A stretch of DNA of 64,000 nucleotides from Jatrophihabitans sp035642535. Lineage in GTDB: Bacteria; Actinomycetota; Actinomycetes; Mycobacteriales; Jatrophihabitantaceae. Under the pieces are notes generated by a model. The model was not told the origin of the DNA and did no database searches. It was given only the letters and a program-made list of their open reading frames with translations. The stretch is from NCBI GenBank assembly GCA_035642535.1, contig DASQSE010000158.1, positions 4,987 through 68,986 on the forward strand. Reading direction: 5' to 3'. A program made the position numbers and the translations under genes. Position 1 is the stretch's first letter, and the number at the start of each line of letters is the position of its first letter. Positions 24,529 to 32,192 of this stretch are shown here, piece by piece.

Positions 24529-26148
24529 ATGAGCGCACTGGGCCGTGCCCGAAAGGCCGGCTACGCGGTTCTCGCAACCCTGGCTCTAGTGGCGGTGATG
24601 AGCATCGGCAGCGCGGCGCCGGCGGTGGCCGACGACGTCAAGCCGGATGGTGCGTCCTGCTTACTCGGCCTGCCCTGCTTCAAGCTCAGTGCCAGCCCCG
24701 GTTCGGTGGACTTCGGACGTGTCACGGTCGGTGACTCGCCCACCCGAATCATCACGTTGACCAACATCGGCACCGGCGGCGGACGGGTGACGCGGGCGAC
24801 GGCGAGTCCGCCGTTCGACGTGGATCGCGCCGGCTGCTCGACACGCCTCGCGCCAGGTACGAGCTGCTCGCTGACCGTCTCGTTCACCCCGGCCGACACC
24901 GGCCCGCGGGAAGGCACCCTCACGACATTCGGCCTCGGAACCCTCGACGGCGTCACCGAGTCCGTGCACCTGTCCGGCACCGGCGGCTCCCCGCCGCAGG
25001 TGAGCGTCGCCCCGATGTCCGTGAATTTCGCCCAGGTCCCGGTCGGCAGCACGTCGAACTCCCGGGCCGTGTTCATCACCAACGAGAGCGCCGACTCGCC
25101 GGTGCGCATTACCGGAGCATCGGCCAACGGCCCGTTCGACGTGGATATGGAGGGCTCGTGCGGCTCGGTGCCGCCCGGCAACAGCTGCGGCGTGAACGTC
25201 ACGTTCGCGCCGAAACGGCGCGGCAACGCGATGGGAACGCTGACGATCAAGACCGACGTGGCCGGCAGCGAGAAGGTCAACCTGTCCGGCGTCGGTTCCC
25301 AAGATCGCGCGGCGCTCTCGGTCCGGCCCACGTCGATCAACTTCGGCAGCGTCCTCGTCGGCCGGCACGGCGCGGGGAGGACGGTGACGGTCACGAACAA
25401 CGGTGACGGGACGGACGCCGTCAGCACGCTGTCCGTCACCGAGCCGTTCGCCGCAAGCGGGCCGGGCTGCGTGAGCAAGCCGCTACAGCCGGGCGCCTCC
25501 TGCTCGATCCGCGTGACGTTCACGCCGACCGCCGGCGGTGATCAGTCGGGCAATCTGAGGATCGCCACCGTGAACGGCGGCTCGGCCAGCGTGCACCTGT
25601 CCGGCTCCGGCGCGACCTCCGCGTTCTCCGTCACCCCGCGCGCGATGGCCTTCGGCGAGGTCCCGGTCGGGCAGCGCAGCGCCACCAAGACGTTGCGAGT
25701 ACACAACACCGGCGACGTCGACGTCACCGTCGACCAGGTCACCGATCCCGGCTTCGTCATCGATGCCGCTGCTTGCACGGGCCGGACGCTGCAGCCCGGC
25801 AACACGTGTGCGGTGCGCGTCTCGTTCGAGCCGACGGGCACCGGGCCGGTGGCAGACACGCTGGTCGTGGCGACCAGCGCCGGCCGGTTCACGGTCGCGC
25901 TTTCCGGGACAGGCACCGGCAACCACGGGATCGGCGGGGTGCACACCGGGCCACCACCGCCGGGCAACGTCCCGGCGCCGCCGCCGGCCAACATCGGCGG
26001 AGGCGGCGGCGACCTGTCCAACAGTGGCGCACCCTCCGCGCAGGCTCTCGTCGCCGGGCTCGCGCTGCTCGCCGCCGGGATGCTCATGCAGGTGGCCGGC
26101 GCGCTGCGCCGCCGGGAGGCCGAGCAGCCGGTCGGCAACGACCGTTAG
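24529..26148 (+). CDS. Secreted choice-of-anchor D (SPD-2/Hydin-like) repeat protein
   Basis: 539 residues. A signal peptide (cleavage near APAVADD, about residue 34) is followed by four ASPM-SPD-2-Hydin-type Ig repeats. Each opens with a phrase such as LSASPGSVDFGRVTVGD, VSVAPMSVNFAQVPVGS, LSVRPTSINFGSVLVGR or FSVTPRAMAFGEVPVGQ, and each carries Cys pairs and GTCS/NSCGV ends. A Pro/Gly-rich linker leads to LSNSGAP, one hydrophobic helix and a basic RRRE tail. This resembles a sortase-type anchor with a non-canonical LSNSG box. AGGAGGG lies eight bases before the ATG. Divergent from the subtilase gene. Confidence 0.85.
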   Translation: MSALGRARKAGYAVLATLALVAVMSIGSAAPAVADDVKPDGASCLLGLPCFKLSASPGSVDFGRVTVGDSPTRIITLTNIGTGGGRVTRATASPPFDVDRAGCSTRLAPGTSCSLTVSFTPADTGPREGTLTTFGLGTLDGVTESVHLSGTGGSPPQVSVAPMSVNFAQVPVGSTSNSRAVFITNESADSPVRITGASANGPFDVDMEGSCGSVPPGNSCGVNVTFAPKRRGNAMGTLTIKTDVAGSEKVNLSGVGSQDRAALSVRPTSINFGSVLVGRHGAGRTVTVTNNGDGTDAVSTLSVTEPFAASGPGCVSKPLQPGASCSIRVTFTPTAGGDQSGNLRIATVNGGSASVHLSGSGATSAFSVTPRAMAFGEVPVGQRSATKTLRVHNTGDVDVTVDQVTDPGFVIDAAACTGRTLQPGNTCAVRVSFEPTGTGPVADTLVVATSAGRFTVALSGTGTGNHGIGGVHTGPPPPGNVPAPPPANIGGGGGDLSNSGAPSAQALVAGLALLAAGMLMQVAGALRRREAEQPVGNDR

Positions 26149-26336
26149 CCGACGGGTAGGGGTTCGCCCGCCCACACGGACTTCCTGCGGACGACGCGCT
26201 CGCGCGCGCCGTCCGCAGGCTGAGCCGCCGACTCCGCGCTGAGCAACTGCGCCGCGTCCGGTGGCGGGATGGGCATCGGGCCGAGCCACGACATCGCCGC
26301 GATCGCACCCAGCAGCGTTGCGCTGATCTTGGTCAT
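26145..26336 (-). CDS. Small hypothetical protein, translationally coupled
   Basis: 63 residues. A hydrophobic N-terminus (MTKISATLLGAIAAMSWLGPMPIPPP) is followed by a polar, basic tail (ERVVRRKSVWAGEPLP). Its ATG overlaps the stop of the monooxygenase gene upstream (ATGA at 26333-26336), which is the main reason to believe it. No family is recognised. It could be a membrane-anchored or exported small protein. The 3' end overlaps the SPD-2 gene stop by 4 bp on the opposite strand. Confidence 0.5.
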   Translation of the reverse strand: MTKISATLLGAIAAMSWLGPMPIPPPDAAQLLSAESAAQPADGARERVVRRKSVWAGEPLPVG

Positions 26337-26656
26337 GACGCCCTCGCCGGCGCGCCCGCCGACCCTTCGTGCACGATGTCGTACAACGCCGGCGTCGTGG
26401 TGAACTCGGCCCAGCCCGGGTCGCCCACGAGTTCGCGAAAGCCCTCGTCGTGCGCCGCGGCCCATGCTTCGTCCGACTCCCACTCGACGTAGTTGACGAA
26501 GCGGTACGGCGCCTCGTCGGACATCGCGCGGTGCAGCCGGTGGTTGCGGTAGCCGGGCTTGGCAGCCATGTAGCGGTTCACCCGCGTCCACAGCTCGAGG
26601 AACCGCTCGTCGCGACCGACCGGGACGGTGAACAGGTTGATGAATCGCACTGACAT
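26333..26656 (-). CDS. ABM-superfamily (antibiotic biosynthesis monooxygenase-like) protein
   Basis: About 107 residues of the dimeric alpha/beta ferredoxin-like ABM fold: VRFINLFTVPVGRDERFLELWTRVNRYMAAKPGYRNHRLHRAM, then FVNYVEWESDEAWAAAHDEGF. Family members oxidise or rearrange small aromatic molecules or heme, or are of unknown function. The start at 26656 follows GGAGAAGGGG; the longer frame would run through the promoter shared with the divergent TetR gene. The pairing suggests it is the regulator's target. Confidence 0.82.
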   Translation of the reverse strand: MSVRFINLFTVPVGRDERFLELWTRVNRYMAAKPGYRNHRLHRAMSDEAPYRFVNYVEWESDEAWAAAHDEGFRELVGDPGWAEFTTTPALYDIVHEGSAGAPARAS

Positions 26657-26677
26657 CCCCTTCTCCTCATCCGTTCG

Positions 26678-26713
26678 TTGCACTGTTGTGCAATGACTGC
26701 ACATGGTTATACT
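26678..26713 (+). promoter_or_regulatory. TetR operator and leaderless promoter
   Basis: A perfect inverted repeat TTGCAC-TGTT-GTGCAA (26678-26693) lies in the 64-bp gap between the divergent monooxygenase and TetR genes. Plus-strand TTGTGC (26686-26691), a 16-bp spacer and TATACT (26708-26713) form a fair promoter, putting the start of transcription close to the TetR ATG at 26721 (leaderless). The operator overlaps the -35 element, as expected for autorepression. Confidence 0.55.
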
Positions 26714-26720
26714 TTGTGCC

Positions 26721-27338
26721 ATGGCGACGCGTCAAGTCGAATCCTCGAGCGGGCGAGTCGCGCAGCGCCGCCGGACCCGGGAGGCGATCCTCGCCGCGAC
26801 GAAGCGGCTGCTCGCCGACGGGCACACTCCGTCCATCGATGAGATCGCCAGCGACGCCGACGTGTCCCGGCGCACGATCTACATGTACTTTCCCACCCTT
26901 GATCAACTGCTCGTCGACGCCACCTCGGGACTGCTCAGCGAGCGGACCGTCGAGCCGGTGCTCGACTCTCCCGAACTCGGCACCGACCCGATCGCGCGGG
27001 TGGACGCGCTGGCCCGCTCGCTGCTGGAGCTGGCGCCGGAGGGCTTGCCGCTGGCGCGAAGAATGCTGAAATTGACGGTCGACGCCGAACTCCCGCCCGG
27101 GTCGGCGCGGCGGGGCTACCGCCGCATGGAGTGGATCACCCGGGTGCTCGAGCCGGTGCGTGGTCAGCTCGACGACGAGCAGTTCGAGCGGCTGACGTCG
27201 GCGCTCGCCGTCGTGCTTGGCTGGGAGGCGATGATCGTGCTGCGCGACAGTCGCGGCCTCGGCCCCGCTGACGAGGAACGCGTGATCCGCTGGGCGGCCA
27301 AGGCACTGGTCACCGCGATGCTCGACGAGGCTGATTGA
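26721..27338 (+). CDS. TetR/AcrR family transcriptional regulator
   Basis: About 205 residues. The N-terminal helix-turn-helix spans roughly residues 17-62 (RRRTREAILAATKRLLADG, then SIDEIASDADVSRRTIYMYFPTLDQLL), the classic TetR pattern. The C-terminal ligand/dimer region is helical and unspecific. The start at 26721 is chosen because the upstream codons lie within the promoter/operator. It probably represses itself and the divergent monooxygenase operon. Confidence 0.9.
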   Translation: MATRQVESSSGRVAQRRRTREAILAATKRLLADGHTPSIDEIASDADVSRRTIYMYFPTLDQLLVDATSGLLSERTVEPVLDSPELGTDPIARVDALARSLLELAPEGLPLARRMLKLTVDAELPPGSARRGYRRMEWITRVLEPVRGQLDDEQFERLTSALAVVLGWEAMIVLRDSRGLGPADEERVIRWAAKALVTAMLDEAD

Positions 27339-27354
27339 GGCTCCGGCAAGCTGC

Positions 27355-28713
27355 TTACGGCGTGTAGATCACAAGTTGCCGATATCCGCGGTGGCTGCGT
27401 GGGGTTCCGTCGGAGAAGCCGTTGTTGATCGTCCAGGCCGCCCGTGCTCCGCTGTAGTCGGGGATGGCGGTGCAGGTGTCGCCGCTGCCGTTCGCGCCGT
27501 CGCGCAGCGGTGGTTGGGGCACCGGCAGCGGCCTGAAGCGGGTGCCCGACCCGGAATTGATCAGCATCCAGTCGCGTCGTTGGAGTTTGTCGGTCATCGA
27601 CTTCAGCCCTTGCACGACTAGCAGGTCCGGCGCGGTGTCGCCGTTGGCGCGGCCGACGCAGAAGCTGCGGCCGGCGATCAACCGGAAGCTGAAGTCGACC
27701 TTCGAGAAGTGCGGCGTTCGATGCCGGTTCAGCCGCACCGTCAGCGCGTTTTCGCCAACCGTCACCAGGTCTGGCCAGCCGTCATGGTTCAGGTCCACCA
27801 ACTCGGCGTCCGTTCGGTGCCGTGGTAGGCCCTCGGTGTGCGCGACGTTGCGGTAGGCGACTCGCCGGGCAGGGGTGGTCAGGTTCTTATAGAGGCGCAA
27901 GGAAGAGGAACAGGTCACGAAGTCTTGCCGGCCGTCGCGGTTGAAGTCTCCGGTGTCCGAGCACTTGGTGTTCTGCTCCGAAGGCAGCCCTCCGGTCCGC
28001 CTTTGCACGAAGTGTCGGCCGAGGTTGACGTAGATGTGATCGAGGCTCGGGTAAAGGTTGCCCGCCGCGTTGCCCACGAACAGGCTGGGCCGGCCATCGC
28101 CGCGGATGTCGAGGATGGATACCGTTCGCCCTCGTCCCGAGGGATCGACTGCCCCCCACGACGTCACGACGTTGGTGAAGCTTCCGTCCGCACGCTGGAT
28201 CAGCAGTGTGTTGCGTTTGTCGTTGATCGTGCCTTTGTTCGCCCCGCGGACGCAGTACAGGTCCAGCCGTCCGTCCGGTGGAGCGCCATCGGGTCCGCCG
28301 AAGTCGGCAGCTGCACAGTTGTGCCGGTCAGTCGACGGCAGGGCTTGATCGAAGGTGAAGCCACCATGGCCATTGCCCAGCCATATCTGCCAGGGCTCGA
28401 TGTGGTTCGAGAGCAGAATGTCCGGGATCCCGTCGTCGTTCTTGTCGAAGACAAGGTTGTCCCCCCACGTGTCGGAGTAAGCGCCCAACCCGTGCCGTCC
28501 TGGATCCACCTGAAGGGTGATGGCCCGCATCTGTCCGGCCGGGGCCGTCCGCTGATCCGACGCGAAGCGACCCACTCCGACCGGCACGGCAGTCTCGGCC
28601 CCCGTCGGCCCTGCGACGGGACCGGTGGCCGCGATACCGAGCGCGAGCAGCGGGACTCCGCCGATCAGCACCAAGCGGATTGACTGTCTTGAATGGCGAC
28701 GCCGACTGGCCAT
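27355..28713 (-). CDS. Secreted FG-GAP/VCBS repeat protein
   Basis: 452 residues. A basic, hydrophobic N-terminal signal (SRQSIRLVLIGGVPLLALGIAATGPVAG) is followed by an integrin-like propeller. At least four calcium-loop motifs of the form DxNxDGxxD are visible: DKNDDGIPDILLSN, DIRGDGRPSLFVG, DFNRDGRQDFVTC and DLNHDGWPDLVTV. Several Cys residues (CAAADFGG, YCVRGA, KCSDTGD, FCVGRA) may form disulfides. The extracellular role is unknown. Monocistronic, convergent with the TetR gene. Confidence 0.85.
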   Translation of the reverse strand: MASRRRHSRQSIRLVLIGGVPLLALGIAATGPVAGPTGAETAVPVGVGRFASDQRTAPAGQMRAITLQVDPGRHGLGAYSDTWGDNLVFDKNDDGIPDILLSNHIEPWQIWLGNGHGGFTFDQALPSTDRHNCAAADFGGPDGAPPDGRLDLYCVRGANKGTINDKRNTLLIQRADGSFTNVVTSWGAVDPSGRGRTVSILDIRGDGRPSLFVGNAAGNLYPSLDHIYVNLGRHFVQRRTGGLPSEQNTKCSDTGDFNRDGRQDFVTCSSSLRLYKNLTTPARRVAYRNVAHTEGLPRHRTDAELVDLNHDGWPDLVTVGENALTVRLNRHRTPHFSKVDFSFRLIAGRSFCVGRANGDTAPDLLVVQGLKSMTDKLQRRDWMLINSGSGTRFRPLPVPQPPLRDGANGSGDTCTAIPDYSGARAAWTINNGFSDGTPRSHRGYRQLVIYTP

Positions 28714-28870
28714 GGCATTCCCCCCGACTCATGAACAACTCTTGCAGCCGTCCCGCTGGGCACCAGAGCACAACGCAGTGAATTGGTTAGCGCGAAGGTC
28801 ATGAATCGGGCTGCGCGCCGCTTCGCGACGCTACGTATCAATGTCGAACTGTCCTACCGCCGACGCCTGA

Positions 28871-29332
28871 TCACGCCTCTGCCGGGTAGCGCGCCGCGCG
28901 AGTGCCCGGCGGGTTGTTGACACCGGGCACCGCATCCGGGTTGGCGACGCACACTTCGCACTCCAGCCCGTCGGGGTCGCGGAAAAATATCGACAGCACC
29001 GGACCGAAGTCGGTGACGAAGTCGTCCGCTGCGCCCCGGTCCCTCAGCCGCTGCCGAATCTCCTCGAAATCCTCGATCGACGCCGCCTGCAGGCCGAAGT
29101 GGTCGAGGCGGCCGCGGCCGAACATCGGCGTCTGCCGCTCCGCTTCGGTGTTGCCTGCTACCTCGAACAGGTTGAACTCCGTGTGCGGTCCGATCCGGAC
29201 GAACGTCAACCGCCCCATGGGCGCATCCTGGGTGCCAATGACCTCCGCGCCGAACACTTCGCTGTAGAAGCGGACGAACCGCTCGGTGTTCCCGGTCAAC
29301 AGAGCGATGTGATTGAAGCCGTCGAGAAGCAT
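28871..29332 (-). CDS. VOC (glyoxalase/dioxygenase superfamily) protein
   Basis: 153 residues. A paired beta-alpha-beta-beta-beta VOC fold with N-terminal FNHIALLTGNTERFVRFYSEVFGAEVIG (first metal-ligand His) and C-terminal VLSIFFRDPDGLECEVCV (Glu ligand), the common glyoxalase/bleomycin-resistance pattern. Substrate unknown. ATG 29332 follows GAGGATGTTGCC; the frame stays open upstream, but that part has no VOC similarity. Confidence 0.85.
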   Translation of the reverse strand: MLLDGFNHIALLTGNTERFVRFYSEVFGAEVIGTQDAPMGRLTFVRIGPHTEFNLFEVAGNTEAERQTPMFGRGRLDHFGLQAASIEDFEEIRQRLRDRGAADDFVTDFGPVLSIFFRDPDGLECEVCVANPDAVPGVNNPPGTRAARYPAEA

Positions 29333-29499
29333 GGCAACATCCTCGACGACGTCGGCCTTTGTCGCTACGCCCACCGAGATGCGCGCTGATGACGCGGTAG
29401 GCGGATGGCCCGAAACAGATACAGACCTACCCCGCCCTGACCCGCCGGTAAGTGACTTCGGGCTATGGCGCTCGTTGAACCGTGCGCAGGGAGGGTTCG

Positions 29500-29580
29500 A
29501 TGAGGGCGTCATACGTGGTCAGCATGGGGTTGATCCTCTATCTGATGTTCGCCGTTCTTCTGCTGGCACTCGCGCACTGA
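29500..29580 (+). CDS. Very small membrane protein (26 residues)
   Basis: A 26-codon frame with a strong ribosome site (GGGAGG, about five bases before the ATG). The product is one hydrophobic helix (SMGLILYLMFAVLLLALA) after a short MRASYVV start, ending LAH. No family is recognised. The surrounding 326-bp gap (29333-29658) holds nothing else I can name. The ribosome site and uninterrupted helix favour a real gene. Confidence 0.45.
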   Translation: MRASYVVSMGLILYLMFAVLLLALAH

Positions 29581-29658
29581 TGCGGGCGGCCGACGCGCAC
29601 GACCGTCGTCAGTTCAGCGCGAGGGCCTGCTTCGTCGCGACGTGAGTTCCGGCGCCGC

Positions 29659-30983
29659 TCAGAGGTACTGGCCGGTCGGCGCGTTCGGCTTCCAGCGGCC
29701 CGTGCGGACGAGTTCCAGCAGGTGCGCGGCAGTGATGTCGCTGCCCCGTTCGAGCACTGCGCGCCGCACGATCTCGCGCAGGTCTGCGCCCGTCGCGCCC
29801 TCGGTGACGGCCGCGATCGGCGCGACGTCGAACTCCGCGAGCGGGGCCAGGTAGCGGCGCAGGATGCGCTCGCGCGTCGGCCGATCAGGCGGGCGGACCT
29901 CGATGATCGCATCGAAACGGCCGGGCCGGATGAGCGCCGGATCGATGGCGCCGGCGTCGTTGGTGGTCGTGACCGTGACGACGGGCGCCGGCGGCGCGAA
30001 GCCGTCCAGTCGGGTCAGTAGTTCCTGCAGCAGGACGCACGAGGTGCCGCGCCGGCGATCACCGGCGAGCAGGTCGATGTCGTCGAAGAATACGGCGGCC
30101 GGCGCGAGGCTGGGCAGCGAGTCGTAGAGCGAGATCAGTCCGAACGGAGTCAGCGCGCTGTCGACCAGCACGATCGTCGTGCCGCCGGGCAACTCGGCGG
30201 CGATGACCCGGCACAGGCGGTCTTGCCGACTCCGGGCGCGCCGGCGATCAGCACACCGCGTGCGGCGCCGAGGCCGGCCGTTGCCAGCGCCGCACCGTGC
30301 CGGGCAAGACCGCCGATGTTGGCGTCGATGGCGCTCCACACCGCGGCGCTGTGCAGCACCTCGCTGCGGTCGGCCTGCTCGCGGACGACCGGCGTGAGCA
30401 CCAGCTCCCACTCCGGAGCCGCGGCGCGCAGCGTCTTCCCGCGCAGGAAGTTCTCCGGCCCGCGGGCCCGGTTGACCAGCGCGGTGAGTTCGGTGCGCGC
30501 GCGCTCGATGTCCTCGCGCCGGACGCGCAGCGAGATCTGCAGCCGGCTCTTCACGGTCGTGACCACGAGGACGGCTTCGATGCCAAGTCCTTCGGCCGCC
30601 GGCAGATAGGCGGCCAGGTCGTACGGTGCGGCGACCTGTGCGTCGACATCGGTGGCGATCAGGTCATAGCCCGGCGCGCGGTAGCCGGTGGCGTCGACCA
30701 GCAGGGCACTCGGCGCCGCATCGAGCAGCCCCGCGACGGCGCACTGCACGAGTGGCCCGTCCGCGCCGACGAGGTCGGCCTTCACGGTGGCGATGCGATC
30801 GGCGCGCGCCCTGAGGCGTCCGGAAACGAAAGCGTTCAGATCCCGCGGCGGGCCCGCCAACGACGCGCCGAGCAGCCGACCGAGCGCGGACAGCGCGGCC
30901 CGGACCTGCGGCGATTCGGCGCGCAGGTCCGCTGCGGTTCCATCGGTGTCGACGGGTTCAGGGTTGGTGCTCATGGAGAACAT
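29659..30983 (-). pseudogene. AAA-family ATPase gene with a single-base frameshift
   Basis: Two adjoining frames together encode one AAA ATPase of about 440 residues. The first (from 30983) gives an N-terminal non-ATPase region and the Walker A GAPGVGKT. The second supplies LCRVIAAELPGGTTIVLVDS, Walker B VFFDDIDLL, sensor-1 VTTTNDAGAIDP, the arginine-finger region ALIRPGRFD, and the C-terminal helical lid. The break falls right after Walker A, at about 30216-30218, where one C (minus strand) appears missing in ACCGCCTGTGCC. If real, the protein is inactivated; a sequencing or assembly error in the GC tract is equally likely. The ATG at 30974 is an alternative start. Confidence 0.75.
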
Positions 30984-31188
30984 GTGGGATTTCCGGGGAT
31001 CGGGAGCACCGGCCCGCCGTCCCGGAGCGGGACCGACCGGCGCTATGGCGCGATCCCTCGCAGCGCGCTAAGCGTCATGCGCCCATTCTCGCACCGGGCA
31101 GCAAACGCAGGTGATGATCAAATTCGACCGGGTTGCAACCTTTCACCGGTATCGCGCGTCTTAACCCGTAGACGAGCGGGGGGCAGCC

Positions 31189-31401
31189 ATGGACGTTTTG
31201 GCCAACGAGAGTCAGCAGACAGCGACGCTCGCCGATGTGGTGGACGAGGTGTTTACCATCGTCCGGGCGACCGTCCCGCGGCGCCAGGTGATCGCGACGG
31301 TCCGGCGCTGCCGCCGCGAACTCGACATCCTGCACGGATCGGCACACCCTGACCGCGTCCGCGGCCTCGCCCTCGCCCGGCTGTGCGGGGACTCGCGATG
31401 A
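31189..31401 (+). CDS. Small helical protein, possible three-helix dimerisation domain
   Basis: 70 residues, all predicted helix: TLADVVDEVFTIVRATVPRRQVIATVRRCRRELD, then HPDRVRGLALARL. The pattern (helix, basic helix, then VR plus a terminal helix) loosely resembles the three-helix-bundle dimerisation proteins found across actinomycetes, but I am not sure. GGGGGGCAGCC precedes the ATG. Its stop overlaps the start of the next small gene (ATGA). Confidence 0.6.
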   Translation: MDVLANESQQTATLADVVDEVFTIVRATVPRRQVIATVRRCRRELDILHGSAHPDRVRGLALARLCGDSR

Positions 31402-31526
31402 CCAGCATCCGGAAGCCGCGTCCGCTGCTGCGCCGCTATGCCCCCGACCTCGCCGTCCTCATGGGCACCGCGGCGTTCCTGGTGATCACCAGCGTGCTCG
31501 GGCTGTGGCTGGTGCACTCCGGCTGA
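31398..31526 (+). CDS. Small single-pass membrane protein (42 residues)
   Basis: 42 residues. A basic cytoplasmic-type start (MTSIRKPRPLLRRYAPD) is followed by one membrane helix (LAVLMGTAAFLVITSVLGLWLV) and HSG. The ATG overlaps the stop of the 70-residue gene (ATGA 31398-31401), and the pair looks like a two-gene unit. No family is recognised. Confidence 0.55.
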   Translation: MTSIRKPRPLLRRYAPDLAVLMGTAAFLVITSVLGLWLVHSG

Positions 31527-31550
31527 GCGCCGGACCGTACGGTAAATGCC

Positions 31551-32192
31551 GTGCGGGCGATCGTCTTCGATCTTGACGGCGTACTGATCAACTCCGAGCC
31601 GGTGTGGGACGAGGTGCGGCACGGACTCGCCGACTCGGCCGGACGGCCGTGGCCGACCGACGCCACCCGCGAGATGCAGGGCATGAGCACCGCGGAGTGG
31701 TCGCGCTACCTCGCCGACACCGTCGGCATCCCGGAGCCTGCGGAGACGATCGCCGAGCAGGTCGTCGGCGCGATGGCAGCACGGTACGAGACTGCAGTGC
31801 CGTTGATGCCCGGCGCGGTCGAGGCGGTGACGCGGCTGGCGAGTCGATTCACGCTCGGGCTCGCGTCGTCCTCCCCTCCCCGTTTGATCGACGCTGTGCT
31901 GGACACCGCGGGCCTGGCGGCGCATTTCGCGGCGACGATGTCGACCGAAGAGGTGGCGGCCGGCAAGCCGTCGCCCGCGGTCTACCTCGAGATCGTCCGC
32001 CGGCTCGGCGTGCCGCCCGCGGAGACGGCCGCCGTCGAGGATTCGTCCAACGGGCTGCGCTCGGCGCACGCCGCGGGGCTGTTCGTCGTGGCGGCACCGA
32101 ACGAGCTATACCCTCCCGTGCCCGACGCGCTGGCCCTCGCGCGCGTTCGGCTCAACACCCTCGCCGACCTCACGCCGGAGCTGTTCGACTAA
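31551..32192 (+). CDS. HAD family hydrolase (beta-phosphoglucomutase-like)
   Basis: 213 residues. Motif I is FDLDGVLINSEPVW near the GTG start (nucleophile Asp), the cap is helical (type 1), motif II is in LGLASSSPP, motif III includes the Lys of AAGKPSP, and motif IV is VEDSSNGLRSAHAAG. This is the subfamily of sugar-phosphate phosphatases and beta-phosphoglucomutases. The substrate is unknown. The 3' end overlaps the membrane-protein gene on the other strand by 4 bp. Confidence 0.88.
   Translation: MRAIVFDLDGVLINSEPVWDEVRHGLADSAGRPWPTDATREMQGMSTAEWSRYLADTVGIPEPAETIAEQVVGAMAARYETAVPLMPGAVEAVTRLASRFTLGLASSSPPRLIDAVLDTAGLAAHFAATMSTEEVAAGKPSPAVYLEIVRRLGVPPAETAAVEDSSNGLRSAHAAGLFVVAAPNELYPPVPDALALARVRLNTLADLTPELFD

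Noticed and set aside
30150..30411. Programmed ribosomal frameshift in the AAA ATPase gene
   Set aside because: No slippery heptamer or downstream stimulatory hairpin is seen at the break, and a single missing C explains the frames more simply.
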